A stretch of DNA of 7,921 nucleotides, taken from the NCBI GenBank assembly GCA_019911985.1, contig JAIOJO010000225.1, positions 1-7,921 of the forward strand, written 5' to 3'. Each line of letters begins with the position of its first letter. Position 1 is the first letter of the stretch. The notes beneath the pieces were generated by a model. It was not told where the DNA came from. It saw only the letters and a program-made list of their open reading frames with translations, and did not search any database. Of the stretch, positions 1-5,194 are shown piece by piece. A program made the position numbers and the translations under genes. This DNA is from Sulfuricellaceae bacterium (GTDB taxonomy: Bacteria > Pseudomonadota > Gammaproteobacteria > Burkholderiales > UBA9220).

Positions 1-464
1 GTTTCGCTGCGCGGAGAAGCGCTGCCTTGCGGTACTTTGCCAATGCCGTGGGCAATGAAATTCACCACGTCGAGGCGGCTGATTCCCTGCTGATGTAAGA
101 AAAACGCGGCATGGGAGTCTTTTTCACCGAAAATGGCGACCAGGACATTGGCGCCCGTGACTTCCTTTTTGCCCGACGACTGGACGTGCAGGATGGCGCG
201 CTGAACCACCCGTTGAAAACCCAGCGTCGGTTGTGTGTCGATTTCGTCGCTGCCAGCCAGGCTCGGCGTGTGCTGGCCGATATGCTCGGTCAGGGCGAGC
301 CGCAGGGCGTCGATATTGGCGGCGCAGGCGCGCAGCACTTGCGCGGCGGAGGGATTGTCCAGCAGGGCGAGTAGCAGGTGTTCCACGGAAATAAATTCAT
401 GGCGCTGTTTGCGGGCGTCAAGAAAGGCCATATGTAGCGATACTTCAAGTTCCTGCGCAATCAT
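1..464 (-). CDS. clpA: ATP-dependent Clp protease ATP-binding subunit ClpA, N-terminal part (cut by window edge)
   Basis: ClpA is the cytoplasmic AAA+ unfoldase that feeds substrates to the ClpP peptidase and works with the adaptor ClpS. Only the first 154 codons are visible; the rest lies beyond the left edge. The protein opens MIAQELEVSLHMAF, followed by a stretch with EFISVEHLLLALLDNPSAA near residues 23-42. This is typical of the double Clp N-terminal domain that docks ClpS. The two AAA+ modules are not in the window, so Walker motifs cannot be checked. The choice of ClpA over ClpB or ClpC rests on this N-terminal wording and on clpS directly upstream. The ATG at 464-462 comes one base after the clpS stop, and an AGAGGAAAA ribosome binding site lies within the clpS end. 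The two genes are almost certainly co-transcribed and translationally coupled. Confidence 0.95.
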   Translation of the reverse strand, partial: MIAQELEVSLHMAFLDARKQRHEFISVEHLLLALLDNPSAAQVLRACAANIDALRLALTEHIGQHTPSLAGSDEIDTQPTLGFQRVVQRAILHVQSSGKKEVTGANVLVAIFGEKDSHAAFFLHQQGISRLDVVNFIAHGIGKVPQGSASPRSE

Positions 465-465
465 T

Positions 466-774
466 TTAATTTTCCTCTATCACGCATTGCAGCGGATGAT
501 GATGTTCCCGAGCAAAAGCGATGACCCGGTCTACCTTGGTTTCTGCGAGGTCGCGGGGATACACGCCGCAAACCGCCATTCCTTCCCTATGCACTATGAG
601 CATCAATTGCGTTGCTTGTTCACGGCTTTTGCCAAAAAACTGTTCGAGTACGACGACGACAAATTCCATCGGTGTGTAGTCGTCGTTCAATAACATCACT
701 TTGTACAGTGGGGGCGGTTTGATCCGGCTTTCCTGAGAATCTAAAACCGCGCTTTCCTCGTGCTTGTACGGCAT
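466..774 (-). CDS. clpS: ATP-dependent Clp protease adaptor ClpS
   Basis: ClpS is a small cytoplasmic adaptor that binds proteins with N-terminal Leu, Phe, Tyr or Trp (N-degrons) and hands them to ClpA for ClpAP degradation. The 102-residue length is normal for the family. After a flexible N-terminal tail of about 20 residues the core reads YKVMLLNDDYTPMEFVV. By alignment to E. coli ClpS from memory, the N-degron pocket residues N34, D35, M40 and H66 correspond to N30, D31, M36 and H62 here. The C-terminal segment AETKVDRVIAFAREHHHPL is also characteristic. The ATG at 774 is preceded by AAGGAAAG at good spacing. A sigma70-like promoter candidate lies just upstream. The gene is followed after one base by clpA, the usual proteobacterial arrangement. 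Confidence 0.97.
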   Translation of the reverse strand: MPYKHEESAVLDSQESRIKPPPLYKVMLLNDDYTPMEFVVVVLEQFFGKSREQATQLMLIVHREGMAVCGVYPRDLAETKVDRVIAFAREHHHPLQCVIEEN

Positions 775-798
775 TGCTTTCCTTTGTGTTCAATTTGT

Positions 799-826
799 AT
801 TGTGACGGCATTGTCGAATTTTTCAA
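799..826 (-). promoter_or_regulatory. Candidate sigma70 promoter of clpS-clpA
   Basis: On the minus strand a TTGAAA -35 element (826-821, five of six consensus bases) and a CACAAT -10 element (804-799, four of six) are 16 bases apart. They lie in the 77-base gap between the glycosylase stop and the clpS start. This gives a short leader of about 20 bases containing the AAGGAAAG ribosome binding site. It is a prediction from sequence only. Confidence 0.45.
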
Positions 827-851
827 GAGGCGATTGCGATTTCTGCGCGAA

Positions 852-1472
852 TCAATATTCCACGGGTTCCGGGTCGAGGCTGCGCCATAAATACCAGGTT
901 GCCACGGTGCGCCAGGGCTGCCAGCGCTTGGCGATGGCGCGCATGGCCGCCGCGCCGAGCGTTTGCCCCGCATTGTAGTGTACGCTTATCGCGCGCTGCA
1001 GGCCGATGTCGTCGACGGGAAAGATATCCGGGCGCTGCAGATTGAAAATCAGGAACATTTCCGCCGTCCAGCGGCCGATGCCTCGGACGTCGCATAATTC
1101 GCATATGACCTCTTCATCGCCCATCTCCGGCCAGTGCTCGACGCGAAGGCGTCCAGCGAGAAAATGCCGCGCCAAGTCCTGAATATATTCCACCTTGCGT
1201 TGCGACAGGCCGCATGAGCGCAAAATATCGGCATTCACCCCTGCCACGGCGTGCGGGCATAGGTCTGGCAGCGCGGCCAGCACGCGCTGCCAGGCGCTTT
1301 CCGAAGCCTTCACTGAAATCTGCTGGCCGACGATGGAGCGCGCCAGCGTGGCGAATGCGTCGCCCCGGCTTTTTAGCGCGGTAGAGCCGCCGTAGCGGCC
1401 GATGATGCGGGCGAGTTCGGTATCGCGGCTAGCCAGGGCTGCACAGGCTTGGTGCCAATAGGCGGGAATCAT
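852..1472 (-). CDS. AlkA-type DNA-3-methyladenine glycosylase (HhH-GPD superfamily)
   Basis: This is a base-excision repair enzyme of the HhH-GPD superfamily. By family it should cleave the glycosidic bond of alkylated purines such as 3-methyladenine. The protein has 206 residues from the ATG at 1472-1470. It carries the segment ARSIVGQQISVKAS (about 44-57), the helix-hairpin-helix VRGIGRWTAEMFL (about 129-141), and FPVDDIGLQRAI (about 151-162). D155, the second Asp of VDD, is placed like catalytic D238 of E. coli AlkA. No C-terminal four-Cys iron-sulphur motif is present, which argues against the EndoIII/MutY branch. It is shorter than E. coli AlkA and lacks that protein's N-terminal domain, as in many short bacterial homologues. 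A TTG start at 1523 would add 17 poorly conserved-looking residues. I prefer the ATG because family proteins begin near the PAYWHQAC segment. Neither start has a clear ribosome binding site. Substrate range cannot be read from sequence. Confidence 0.88.
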   Translation of the reverse strand: MIPAYWHQACAALASRDTELARIIGRYGGSTALKSRGDAFATLARSIVGQQISVKASESAWQRVLAALPDLCPHAVAGVNADILRSCGLSQRKVEYIQDLARHFLAGRLRVEHWPEMGDEEVICELCDVRGIGRWTAEMFLIFNLQRPDIFPVDDIGLQRAISVHYNAGQTLGAAAMRAIAKRWQPWRTVATWYLWRSLDPEPVEY

Positions 1473-1535
1473 GGCCGAGCAGCAGACGCGGCGGGATAAA
1501 CTCCGGCCACTCCATCCCGGCAATGCTTGGCTGCG

Positions 1536-1817
1536 TTAGGCATACGTGTTCACATGATTTCCCAGCGCCGACGATGGCGGCAAGGGCTGGATTTTCTGCG
1601 CCGCCGCGGCACCAGCGGCGGCGCTGGGCGCGGCAGCCTGGGTAATGCCGGGGTTCGCCGGCTTGTCTTGCGGAGCAGCGGATGCGCCGCTGGATGTGGT
1701 GCCGGACGCGACCGGCTGAGCAAAGCGATTCGACCGCTGAACCGGGTGCGGCGCGGCGGGCAGTTGGACGTTCAGTGCGTGAGCTTGGGGGTTGTCGGAA
1801 AGGGGGCGGGTAAACAT
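1536..1817 (-). CDS. Hypothetical Ala/Pro-rich low-complexity small protein
   Basis: I do not recognise this 93-residue frame. It begins MFTRPLSDNPQAHALNV and continues as an Ala-, Pro-, Ser- and Gln-rich stretch with AAAPSAAAGAAAAQ near residues 61-74. I see no hydrophobic membrane segment, no signal peptide, no Cys and no known motif, so it is probably disordered. By my count about 73% of its codons end in G or C, which suits a real gene in this G+C-rich genome. The start ATG at 1817 has only a weak AGG upstream. The best promoter candidate is TTGTTG (1880-1875) with CAGAAT (1857-1852) at 17 bases, which is poor. The frame is the same as that of the glycosylase gene downstream, separated by one TAA (1538-1536). 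It could be a lineage-specific small protein or a chance open frame. Confidence 0.45.
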   Translation of the reverse strand: MFTRPLSDNPQAHALNVQLPAAPHPVQRSNRFAQPVASGTTSSGASAAPQDKPANPGITQAAAPSAAAGAAAAQKIQPLPPSSALGNHVNTYA

Positions 1818-1890
1818 AACGGGTTGCCTATATCAAACCGGAAAGCATCGAATTCTGCCCCAAGCGATGCCGCGCAACAACCGTGCAAGT

Positions 1891-1912
1891 GTAAAAAATG
1901 AATTTACATTTT
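1891..1912. repeat. Small A+T-rich inverted repeat downstream of panD
   Basis: AAAATG (1895-1900) and CATTTT (1907-1912) form a perfect 6-base inverted repeat around a 6-base loop. An alternative pairing is GTAAA (1891-1895) with TTTAC (1903-1907). Read on the minus strand, the right-hand arm runs into a series of six T residues, so it might act as a weak terminator about 30 bases after panD. The stem is all but G+C-free, so intrinsic termination would be inefficient at best. It is the only notable structure in the 123-base gap 1818-1940. Confidence 0.25.
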
Positions 1913-1940
1913 AAAGCGCTGATGCCCGCTCTGCCGCCGC

Positions 1941-2321
1941 TCAAGCCGCTTGCACGGGGATGGCGTGGCGGCGGTCGATAATGCGGTTGTGTTCGTCCAC
2001 ATAGACCAAGTCGGGGTGGAATTTCTGCAATTCCAGTTCGTTGTAGATGGCGTAGGTGGCGATAATCAGGATGTCGCCGGGGTTCGCCTTGTGGGCGGCG
2101 GCGCCGTTTACCGAGATGATGCCCGAATCGCGCTGGGCGCGGATCGCATAGGTGCTGAAGCGTTCGCCGTTGGTGACGTTGTAGATGTCGATTTGCTGAT
2201 ATTCGCGGATGTCCGCTGCTTCCAGCAGCGTCTCGTCGATGGCGCAGGAGCCCTCGTAATGGAGTTCGGCGTGCGTCACGCGGACGCGGTGCAGCTTGGA
2301 TTTGAGCATGGTTCTTTGCAT
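1941..2321 (-). CDS. panD: Aspartate 1-decarboxylase proenzyme PanD
   Basis: PanD decarboxylates L-aspartate to beta-alanine, which PanC joins to pantoate to make pantothenate (vitamin B5, the coenzyme A precursor). It is a pyruvoyl enzyme made by self-cleavage. The 126-residue proenzyme matches the family in length and sequence. The cleavage site is between G24 and S25 in HYEGSCAIDE, S25 becoming the pyruvoyl group. K9, R54, T57 and Y58 occupy the same positions as in E. coli PanD, and VNGAAAH is present near residues 71-77. All processing and active-site residues I can check are intact. The ATG at 2321 is chosen because it follows AAGGTGG at good spacing and gives the usual N-terminus; a second Met lies four codons in. 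Unlike panB and panC, it is separated by 109 bases and appears to have its own promoter. Confidence 0.97.
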   Translation of the reverse strand: MQRTMLKSKLHRVRVTHAELHYEGSCAIDETLLEAADIREYQQIDIYNVTNGERFSTYAIRAQRDSGIISVNGAAAHKANPGDILIIATYAIYNELELQKFHPDLVYVDEHNRIIDRRHAIPVQAA

Positions 2322-2366
2322 GGGCCGTCCACCTTGAGCTGGGAAAACAGGCGAAAAAGGGAGCTA

Positions 2367-2396
2367 ATTATAAGTCAGCCTGCCCGGCAAATACAA
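2367..2396 (-). promoter_or_regulatory. Candidate panD promoter
   Basis: A perfect TATAAT (2372-2367) lies on the minus strand about 45 bases before the panD ATG. The best -35 is TTGTAT (2396-2391), 18 bases away and matching only three of six consensus bases. With transcription starting near 2360 the leader would be about 40 bases and would include the AAGGTGG ribosome binding site. The -10 is convincing and the -35 weak, so strength or activator dependence is unknown. Confidence 0.5.
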
Positions 2397-2409
2397 ACGG
2401 GCTGCAGGC
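2378..2409. repeat. Bulged G+C-rich inverted repeat between panC and panD
   Basis: GCCTGCCCG (2378-2386) pairs with CGGG (2398-2401) and CAGGC (2405-2409). This gives nine base pairs interrupted by a three-base bulge (2402-2404) around an 11-base loop. It starts about 20 bases after the panC stop and overlaps the candidate panD -35. No T tract follows on the minus strand, so it is not a standard intrinsic terminator. It may be a 3' stabilising hairpin for the panC transcript, a binding site, or chance. Confidence 0.3.
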
Positions 2410-2430
2410 AAGTCCTTGGCCCTGTTTCGG

Positions 2431-3255
2431 CTAGCCGATTTCCAGATTGTCGATGAGCCGCGTCTTGCCTAGCCAGGCGGCGGCCAGCGCCACCTTTTTC
2501 TCGTCGTCCGCAAGGGCGGGGGCAAGCGTAGCGGCGTTGCGCAACGACACATAGTCTACGCGCCAGCCGCGGGATTCCAGGCGCATCCGGGCCTCGTCTG
2601 CGATGGCGGCTAAGTCGCAGCCGCCGGCGGCGATTTCCTGGCGGATGCGCTGCAATTCGCGATACAGCATGGCAGCCTCGCCCCGTTCGGTCTCTGATAA
2701 GTACGCGTTGCGCGAAGACAGCGCCAGGCCGTCGGCGGCGCGCACGGTTTCGCCGGCCACGATCTCCACGGGCAAGTTGAGTTGGCGGGCCATCGCGCGG
2801 ATCACGTGCAACTGCTGGTAATCTTTCTTACCGAACAGCGCGGTGTCGGCTTGCACCAGGTTGAACAGTTTCAGCACCACCGTCGCCACGCCGCGGAAAT
2901 GCGTGGGGCGCGTTGCGCCGCAAAGCTCGCCGGCAATCGGCGGCGGTTCGACGAAAATGGTTTGCGTTTCGGGATAGAGTTCCGCCGCGGCCGGGGCGAA
3001 AACCACATCGGCCAATCCCTCCAGTTTTCGGCAGTCGTCGGCCAGCGTGCGCGGATAGGCGGCGAAATCCTCGCTTGGCCCGAACTGCAGCGGATTGACG
3101 AAAATACTTACCGCCACGCAGGAACCGTGTTGGCGTGCCTGACGCACCAGGTCGAGGTGGCCGTCGTGGAGATTGCCCATGGTGGGAACGAAGGCCACGC
3201 GGGCTTCGTTCCACAGGCGTTCGCGCAAGGCCGGAGCGGTCGAGAGGGTTTCCAT
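2431..3255 (-). CDS. panC: Pantothenate synthetase (pantoate--beta-alanine ligase) PanC
   Basis: PanC condenses pantoate with beta-alanine using ATP through a pantoyl-adenylate intermediate, the last step of cytoplasmic pantothenate synthesis. The 274-residue protein has the nucleotidyltransferase signature PTMGNLHDGH (24-33) with H30 and H33 forming the HxGH-type ATP site. Further blocks are VSIFVNPLQF, YPRTLADDC, KLFNLVQADTALFGKKDYQQ and DGLALSSRN, and the end AAWLGKTRLIDN is typical. The frame is open to an ATG at 3297 that would overlap panB by 35 bases. I choose the ATG at 3255 because E. coli PanC starts at the equivalent of METLSTAPALRERL and because it falls seven bases after the panB stop. 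There is no clear ribosome binding site there, so translation probably depends on coupling to panB. No key residue appears to be missing. Confidence 0.96.
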   Translation of the reverse strand: METLSTAPALRERLWNEARVAFVPTMGNLHDGHLDLVRQARQHGSCVAVSIFVNPLQFGPSEDFAAYPRTLADDCRKLEGLADVVFAPAAAELYPETQTIFVEPPPIAGELCGATRPTHFRGVATVVLKLFNLVQADTALFGKKDYQQLHVIRAMARQLNLPVEIVAGETVRAADGLALSSRNAYLSETERGEAAMLYRELQRIRQEIAAGGCDLAAIADEARMRLESRGWRVDYVSLRNAATLAPALADDEKKVALAAAWLGKTRLIDNLEIG

Positions 3256-3262
3256 CGGCGCG

Positions 3263-4054
3263 CTAGAAACAGTGCTCCGGGGCCGGGAAAGCGCCATTCT
3301 TCACGGCTTGGACATAGTCCGCCACGGCGGCTTGGATGCCGTCCGCTTCAGCCAGGAAATTTTTTACGAAACGGGCGGTTTTGCCGGGATATATGCCCAA
3401 CATGTCGTGCAGCACCAAGACTTGCGCGTTGCAGTCGGGCCCGGCGCCGATGCCTATGGTGGGGACGGAGAGGCATTCCGTCACGGCCTTGGCCAAGCGG
3501 GCGGGAATCGCTTCCAGCAGCACCATGCCGGCCCCGGCTTGCTGCAGCGCCAGCGCGTCGTCGAGCAGAACGCTGGCTTGTTGTTCGGTTTTGCCTTGCA
3601 CCCGGTAGCCGCCGAGCTGGTTGACCGATTGGGGCATCAGGCCGAGGTGGGCGCATACCGGGATGCCCCGCTGGCTTAAAAAGGATACGGTTTCCGCCAT
3701 CACCGCACCGCCTTCCAGCTTCACCATCTGGGCACCCGCCGCCAGCAATTGGGCGGCGTTGCGCAGCGCCTGCCGAGGGCTTTCCTGGAAGCTGCCGAAG
3801 GGTAGGTCGGCCATGATGAAGGCTCGCTTCGCGCCCGCCGCCACGCAGCGGGTATGGTAGACCATGTCCGCCAGCGTGACCGGCAAGGTGGACTCCTGTC
3901 CTTGCAATACCATGCCGAGCGAGTCGCCCACCAGCAAGATGTCCACGCCGGCGTTTTCCAGCAAGGCGGCGAAGCTGGCGTCGTAGCAAGTCAGCACGGC
4001 AAGCTTCTCGCCTTGGCCGGACTTGGACTGCAAAGCGGTGAGCGTGGTGCGCAT
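3263..4054 (-). CDS. panB: 3-methyl-2-oxobutanoate hydroxymethyltransferase (ketopantoate hydroxymethyltransferase) PanB
   Basis: PanB transfers a one-carbon unit from 5,10-methylenetetrahydrofolate to 2-oxoisovalerate, giving ketopantoate, the first committed step of pantothenate synthesis. The 263-residue length is standard for this cytoplasmic TIM-barrel enzyme. Visible family blocks are LTCYDASFA, LLVGDSLGMV (D44), FIMADLPFGSF (D83) and MVKLEGG (E114), whose acidic residues correspond to the Mg-binding D45, D84 and E114 of E. coli PanB. HLGLMPQSVNQLGG and VLLEAIP (E181, the catalytic Glu) follow, then IGIGAGPDCNAQVLVLHDMLG. The start ATG at 4054 comes one base after the kinase stop (TGACATG), with only a distant GGCGGA as a possible ribosome binding site. 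Translational coupling is therefore likely. Its folate cofactor connects it to folK two genes upstream. The conversion of ketopantoate to pantoate (panE or ilvC) is not encoded in the window. Confidence 0.97.
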   Translation of the reverse strand: MRTTLTALQSKSGQGEKLAVLTCYDASFAALLENAGVDILLVGDSLGMVLQGQESTLPVTLADMVYHTRCVAAGAKRAFIMADLPFGSFQESPRQALRNAAQLLAAGAQMVKLEGGAVMAETVSFLSQRGIPVCAHLGLMPQSVNQLGGYRVQGKTEQQASVLLDDALALQQAGAGMVLLEAIPARLAKAVTECLSVPTIGIGAGPDCNAQVLVLHDMLGIYPGKTARFVKNFLAEADGIQAAVADYVQAVKNGAFPAPEHCF

Positions 4055-4055
4055 G

Positions 4056-4703
4056 TCAGAAGGTGTCCGCCAGGTTGAAGAATTCCCGCCCGCCGCGCAT
4101 TTGGCCTATGCGTTCCAGCAGCAAGTCGAAATCCCCTGCGCGTTCGATAATGTTGAGGTTTTCGTTATTCACGATCAACAGGGGGGCCGCGTTGTAATGA
4201 TAGAAGAAATCGCTGTAGCTGCTCGCCAGGCGCGCCAGATAGTTTTCGGAAATGGATTGCTCGTAGCCGATGCCGCGCTGGCGCACCCTATCCATCAACA
4301 CGTCCGGCGGCGCTTGAAGGTAGATGACCAGATCGGGCGCGGGGGCCTGGGGCCGCATATGCTCGAATATTTGCCGGTACAAGGCGAGCTCGTCGTCGCT
4401 CAGATTCAGGCGAGCGAACAAGGGGTCTTTGTCGAGCAGGAAATCGGCTACCGTGGCGCGGCTGAACAGGTCCATTTGCTTGAGTTCCTGCACCTGGGCG
4501 ATGCGCTGGAACAAAAAAAACAACTGCGTGGGCAGCGCGTAGTGGCGGCCATCCTGGTAAAACTTGGCGAGGAAGGGGTTGGTCTCGGCGTTTTCCAGCA
4601 TCAGTTCGGATTGCAGCCGCTCCGCCAATTTCTTGGCGAGGCTGGTTTTGCCCGTGCCGATGGGGCCTTCCACCACGATATAGCGATAGCGATCGAGCGC
4701 CAT
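4056..4703 (-). CDS. Deoxynucleoside kinase (dNK/dGK family)
   Basis: This 215-residue protein belongs to the deoxynucleoside kinase family, which phosphorylates deoxynucleosides to 5'-monophosphates in nucleotide salvage. The P-loop is GPIGTGKTS (13-21). ENAETNPFLAKFYQD (about 37-51) and LPTQLFFLFQR (57-67) form the substrate side of the family fold. The central strand and helix PDLVIYLQAPPDVLMDRV (123-140) leads into the Arg-rich lid RVRQRGIGYE (139-148), followed by YLARLASSYSDFFYHY. The segment FSRATVADFLLDKDPLFAR (80-98) stands where many members have a DRS or ERS motif. Whether the enzyme prefers dA, dG, dC or dT cannot be told. The ATG at 4703 is chosen because the P-loop follows at the usual distance, GGAAGA lies about ten bases upstream, and it begins five bases after the folK stop. 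The reading frame happens to stay open far into folK, but that extension is not coding. Confidence 0.9.
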   Translation of the reverse strand: MALDRYRYIVVEGPIGTGKTSLAKKLAERLQSELMLENAETNPFLAKFYQDGRHYALPTQLFFLFQRIAQVQELKQMDLFSRATVADFLLDKDPLFARLNLSDDELALYRQIFEHMRPQAPAPDLVIYLQAPPDVLMDRVRQRGIGYEQSISENYLARLASSYSDFFYHYNAAPLLIVNNENLNIIERAGDFDLLLERIGQMRGGREFFNLADTF

Positions 4704-4708
4704 GGAGA

Positions 4709-5194
4709 TTATTCTTCCAAACGTTCCAGCTGTTGATCCGTGCAGCCGGGCAGAAAATCCGCCGCCAAGCCGCAGCCCGGTATCAGGCAATCCGGCGCGA
4801 TTTCCAGCAGCGGGCGCAGCACGAAAGCGCGTTCGCGGATGCGCGGGTGGGGCACGGTCAGGCCGTCCTCGTGCATCACTTGGCCGTCGTACAGCAGCAC
4901 GTCCAAGTCGAGCACGCGCGGCGCATTCGAAAAGCTGCGCACGCGGCCGCGGCGGTGTTCGATGCCGAGCAGCGCTTGGAGCAAGTCGTGCGGCGACAAG
5001 CGAGTGCGGATTTCGGCGACCGCATTGATAAAGTCGGGTTGTTCGGCAAAGCCCATGGGCGCGCTGCGGTAAAGCGAAGAGCGCGCGGCCAGGTGGGTGC
5101 CGGGCAAAGAATCGAGCTCGCGGAACGCGGCCAAAACCTGTTGGCGGGGATCGTCCAGATTGCTGCCGAGGCCGATGAAGGCGCGGTTGCCCAT
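4709..5194 (-). CDS. folK: 2-amino-4-hydroxy-6-hydroxymethyldihydropteridine pyrophosphokinase FolK (HPPK)
   Basis: FolK transfers pyrophosphate from ATP to 6-hydroxymethyl-7,8-dihydropterin, the step before dihydropteroate synthase in cytoplasmic folate synthesis. The 161-residue protein opens with the family signature AFIGLGSNLDDP (5-16). SLYRSAPMGF (40-49) and PDFINAV (53-59) follow. The metal-binding motif RVLDLDVLLYDG (93-104) carries D96 and D98, equivalent to D95 and D97 of E. coli HPPK. PHPRIRERAFVLRPL (115-129) completes the active-site region. It is a single-domain enzyme without fused FolB or FolP. The ATG at 5194 follows the pcnB stop with no gap (TAGATG), with GGAAG in the pcnB end as a possible ribosome binding site. 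It is therefore almost certainly translated by coupling to pcnB. The pcnB-folK pairing is common in Gamma- and Betaproteobacteria. Confidence 0.96.
   Translation of the reverse strand: MGNRAFIGLGSNLDDPRQQVLAAFRELDSLPGTHLAARSSLYRSAPMGFAEQPDFINAVAEIRTRLSPHDLLQALLGIEHRRGRVRSFSNAPRVLDLDVLLYDGQVMHEDGLTVPHPRIRERAFVLRPLLEIAPDCLIPGCGLAADFLPGCTDQQLERLEE

Noticed and set aside
111..693. Plus-strand frames over clpA and clpS
   Set aside because: They are antisense to two unambiguous genes and have no recognisable protein features.
1429..1515. A 28-codon frame beginning MEWPEFIPPRLLLG across the glycosylase start
   Set aside because: It has no ribosome binding site, overlaps the glycosylase coding region in another frame, and is too short to support without conservation data.
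1640..2090. The 13-base word GCCGGGGTTCGCC present both in the small ORF and in panD
   Set aside because: Both copies encode Ala-Asn-Pro-Gly in frame, and flanking bases do not match. A shared tetrapeptide in biased codons explains it.
3256..3297. Alternative panC start at 3297
   Set aside because: It would overlap panB by 35 bases and add 14 residues absent from known PanC proteins; the ATG at 3255 matches the family.
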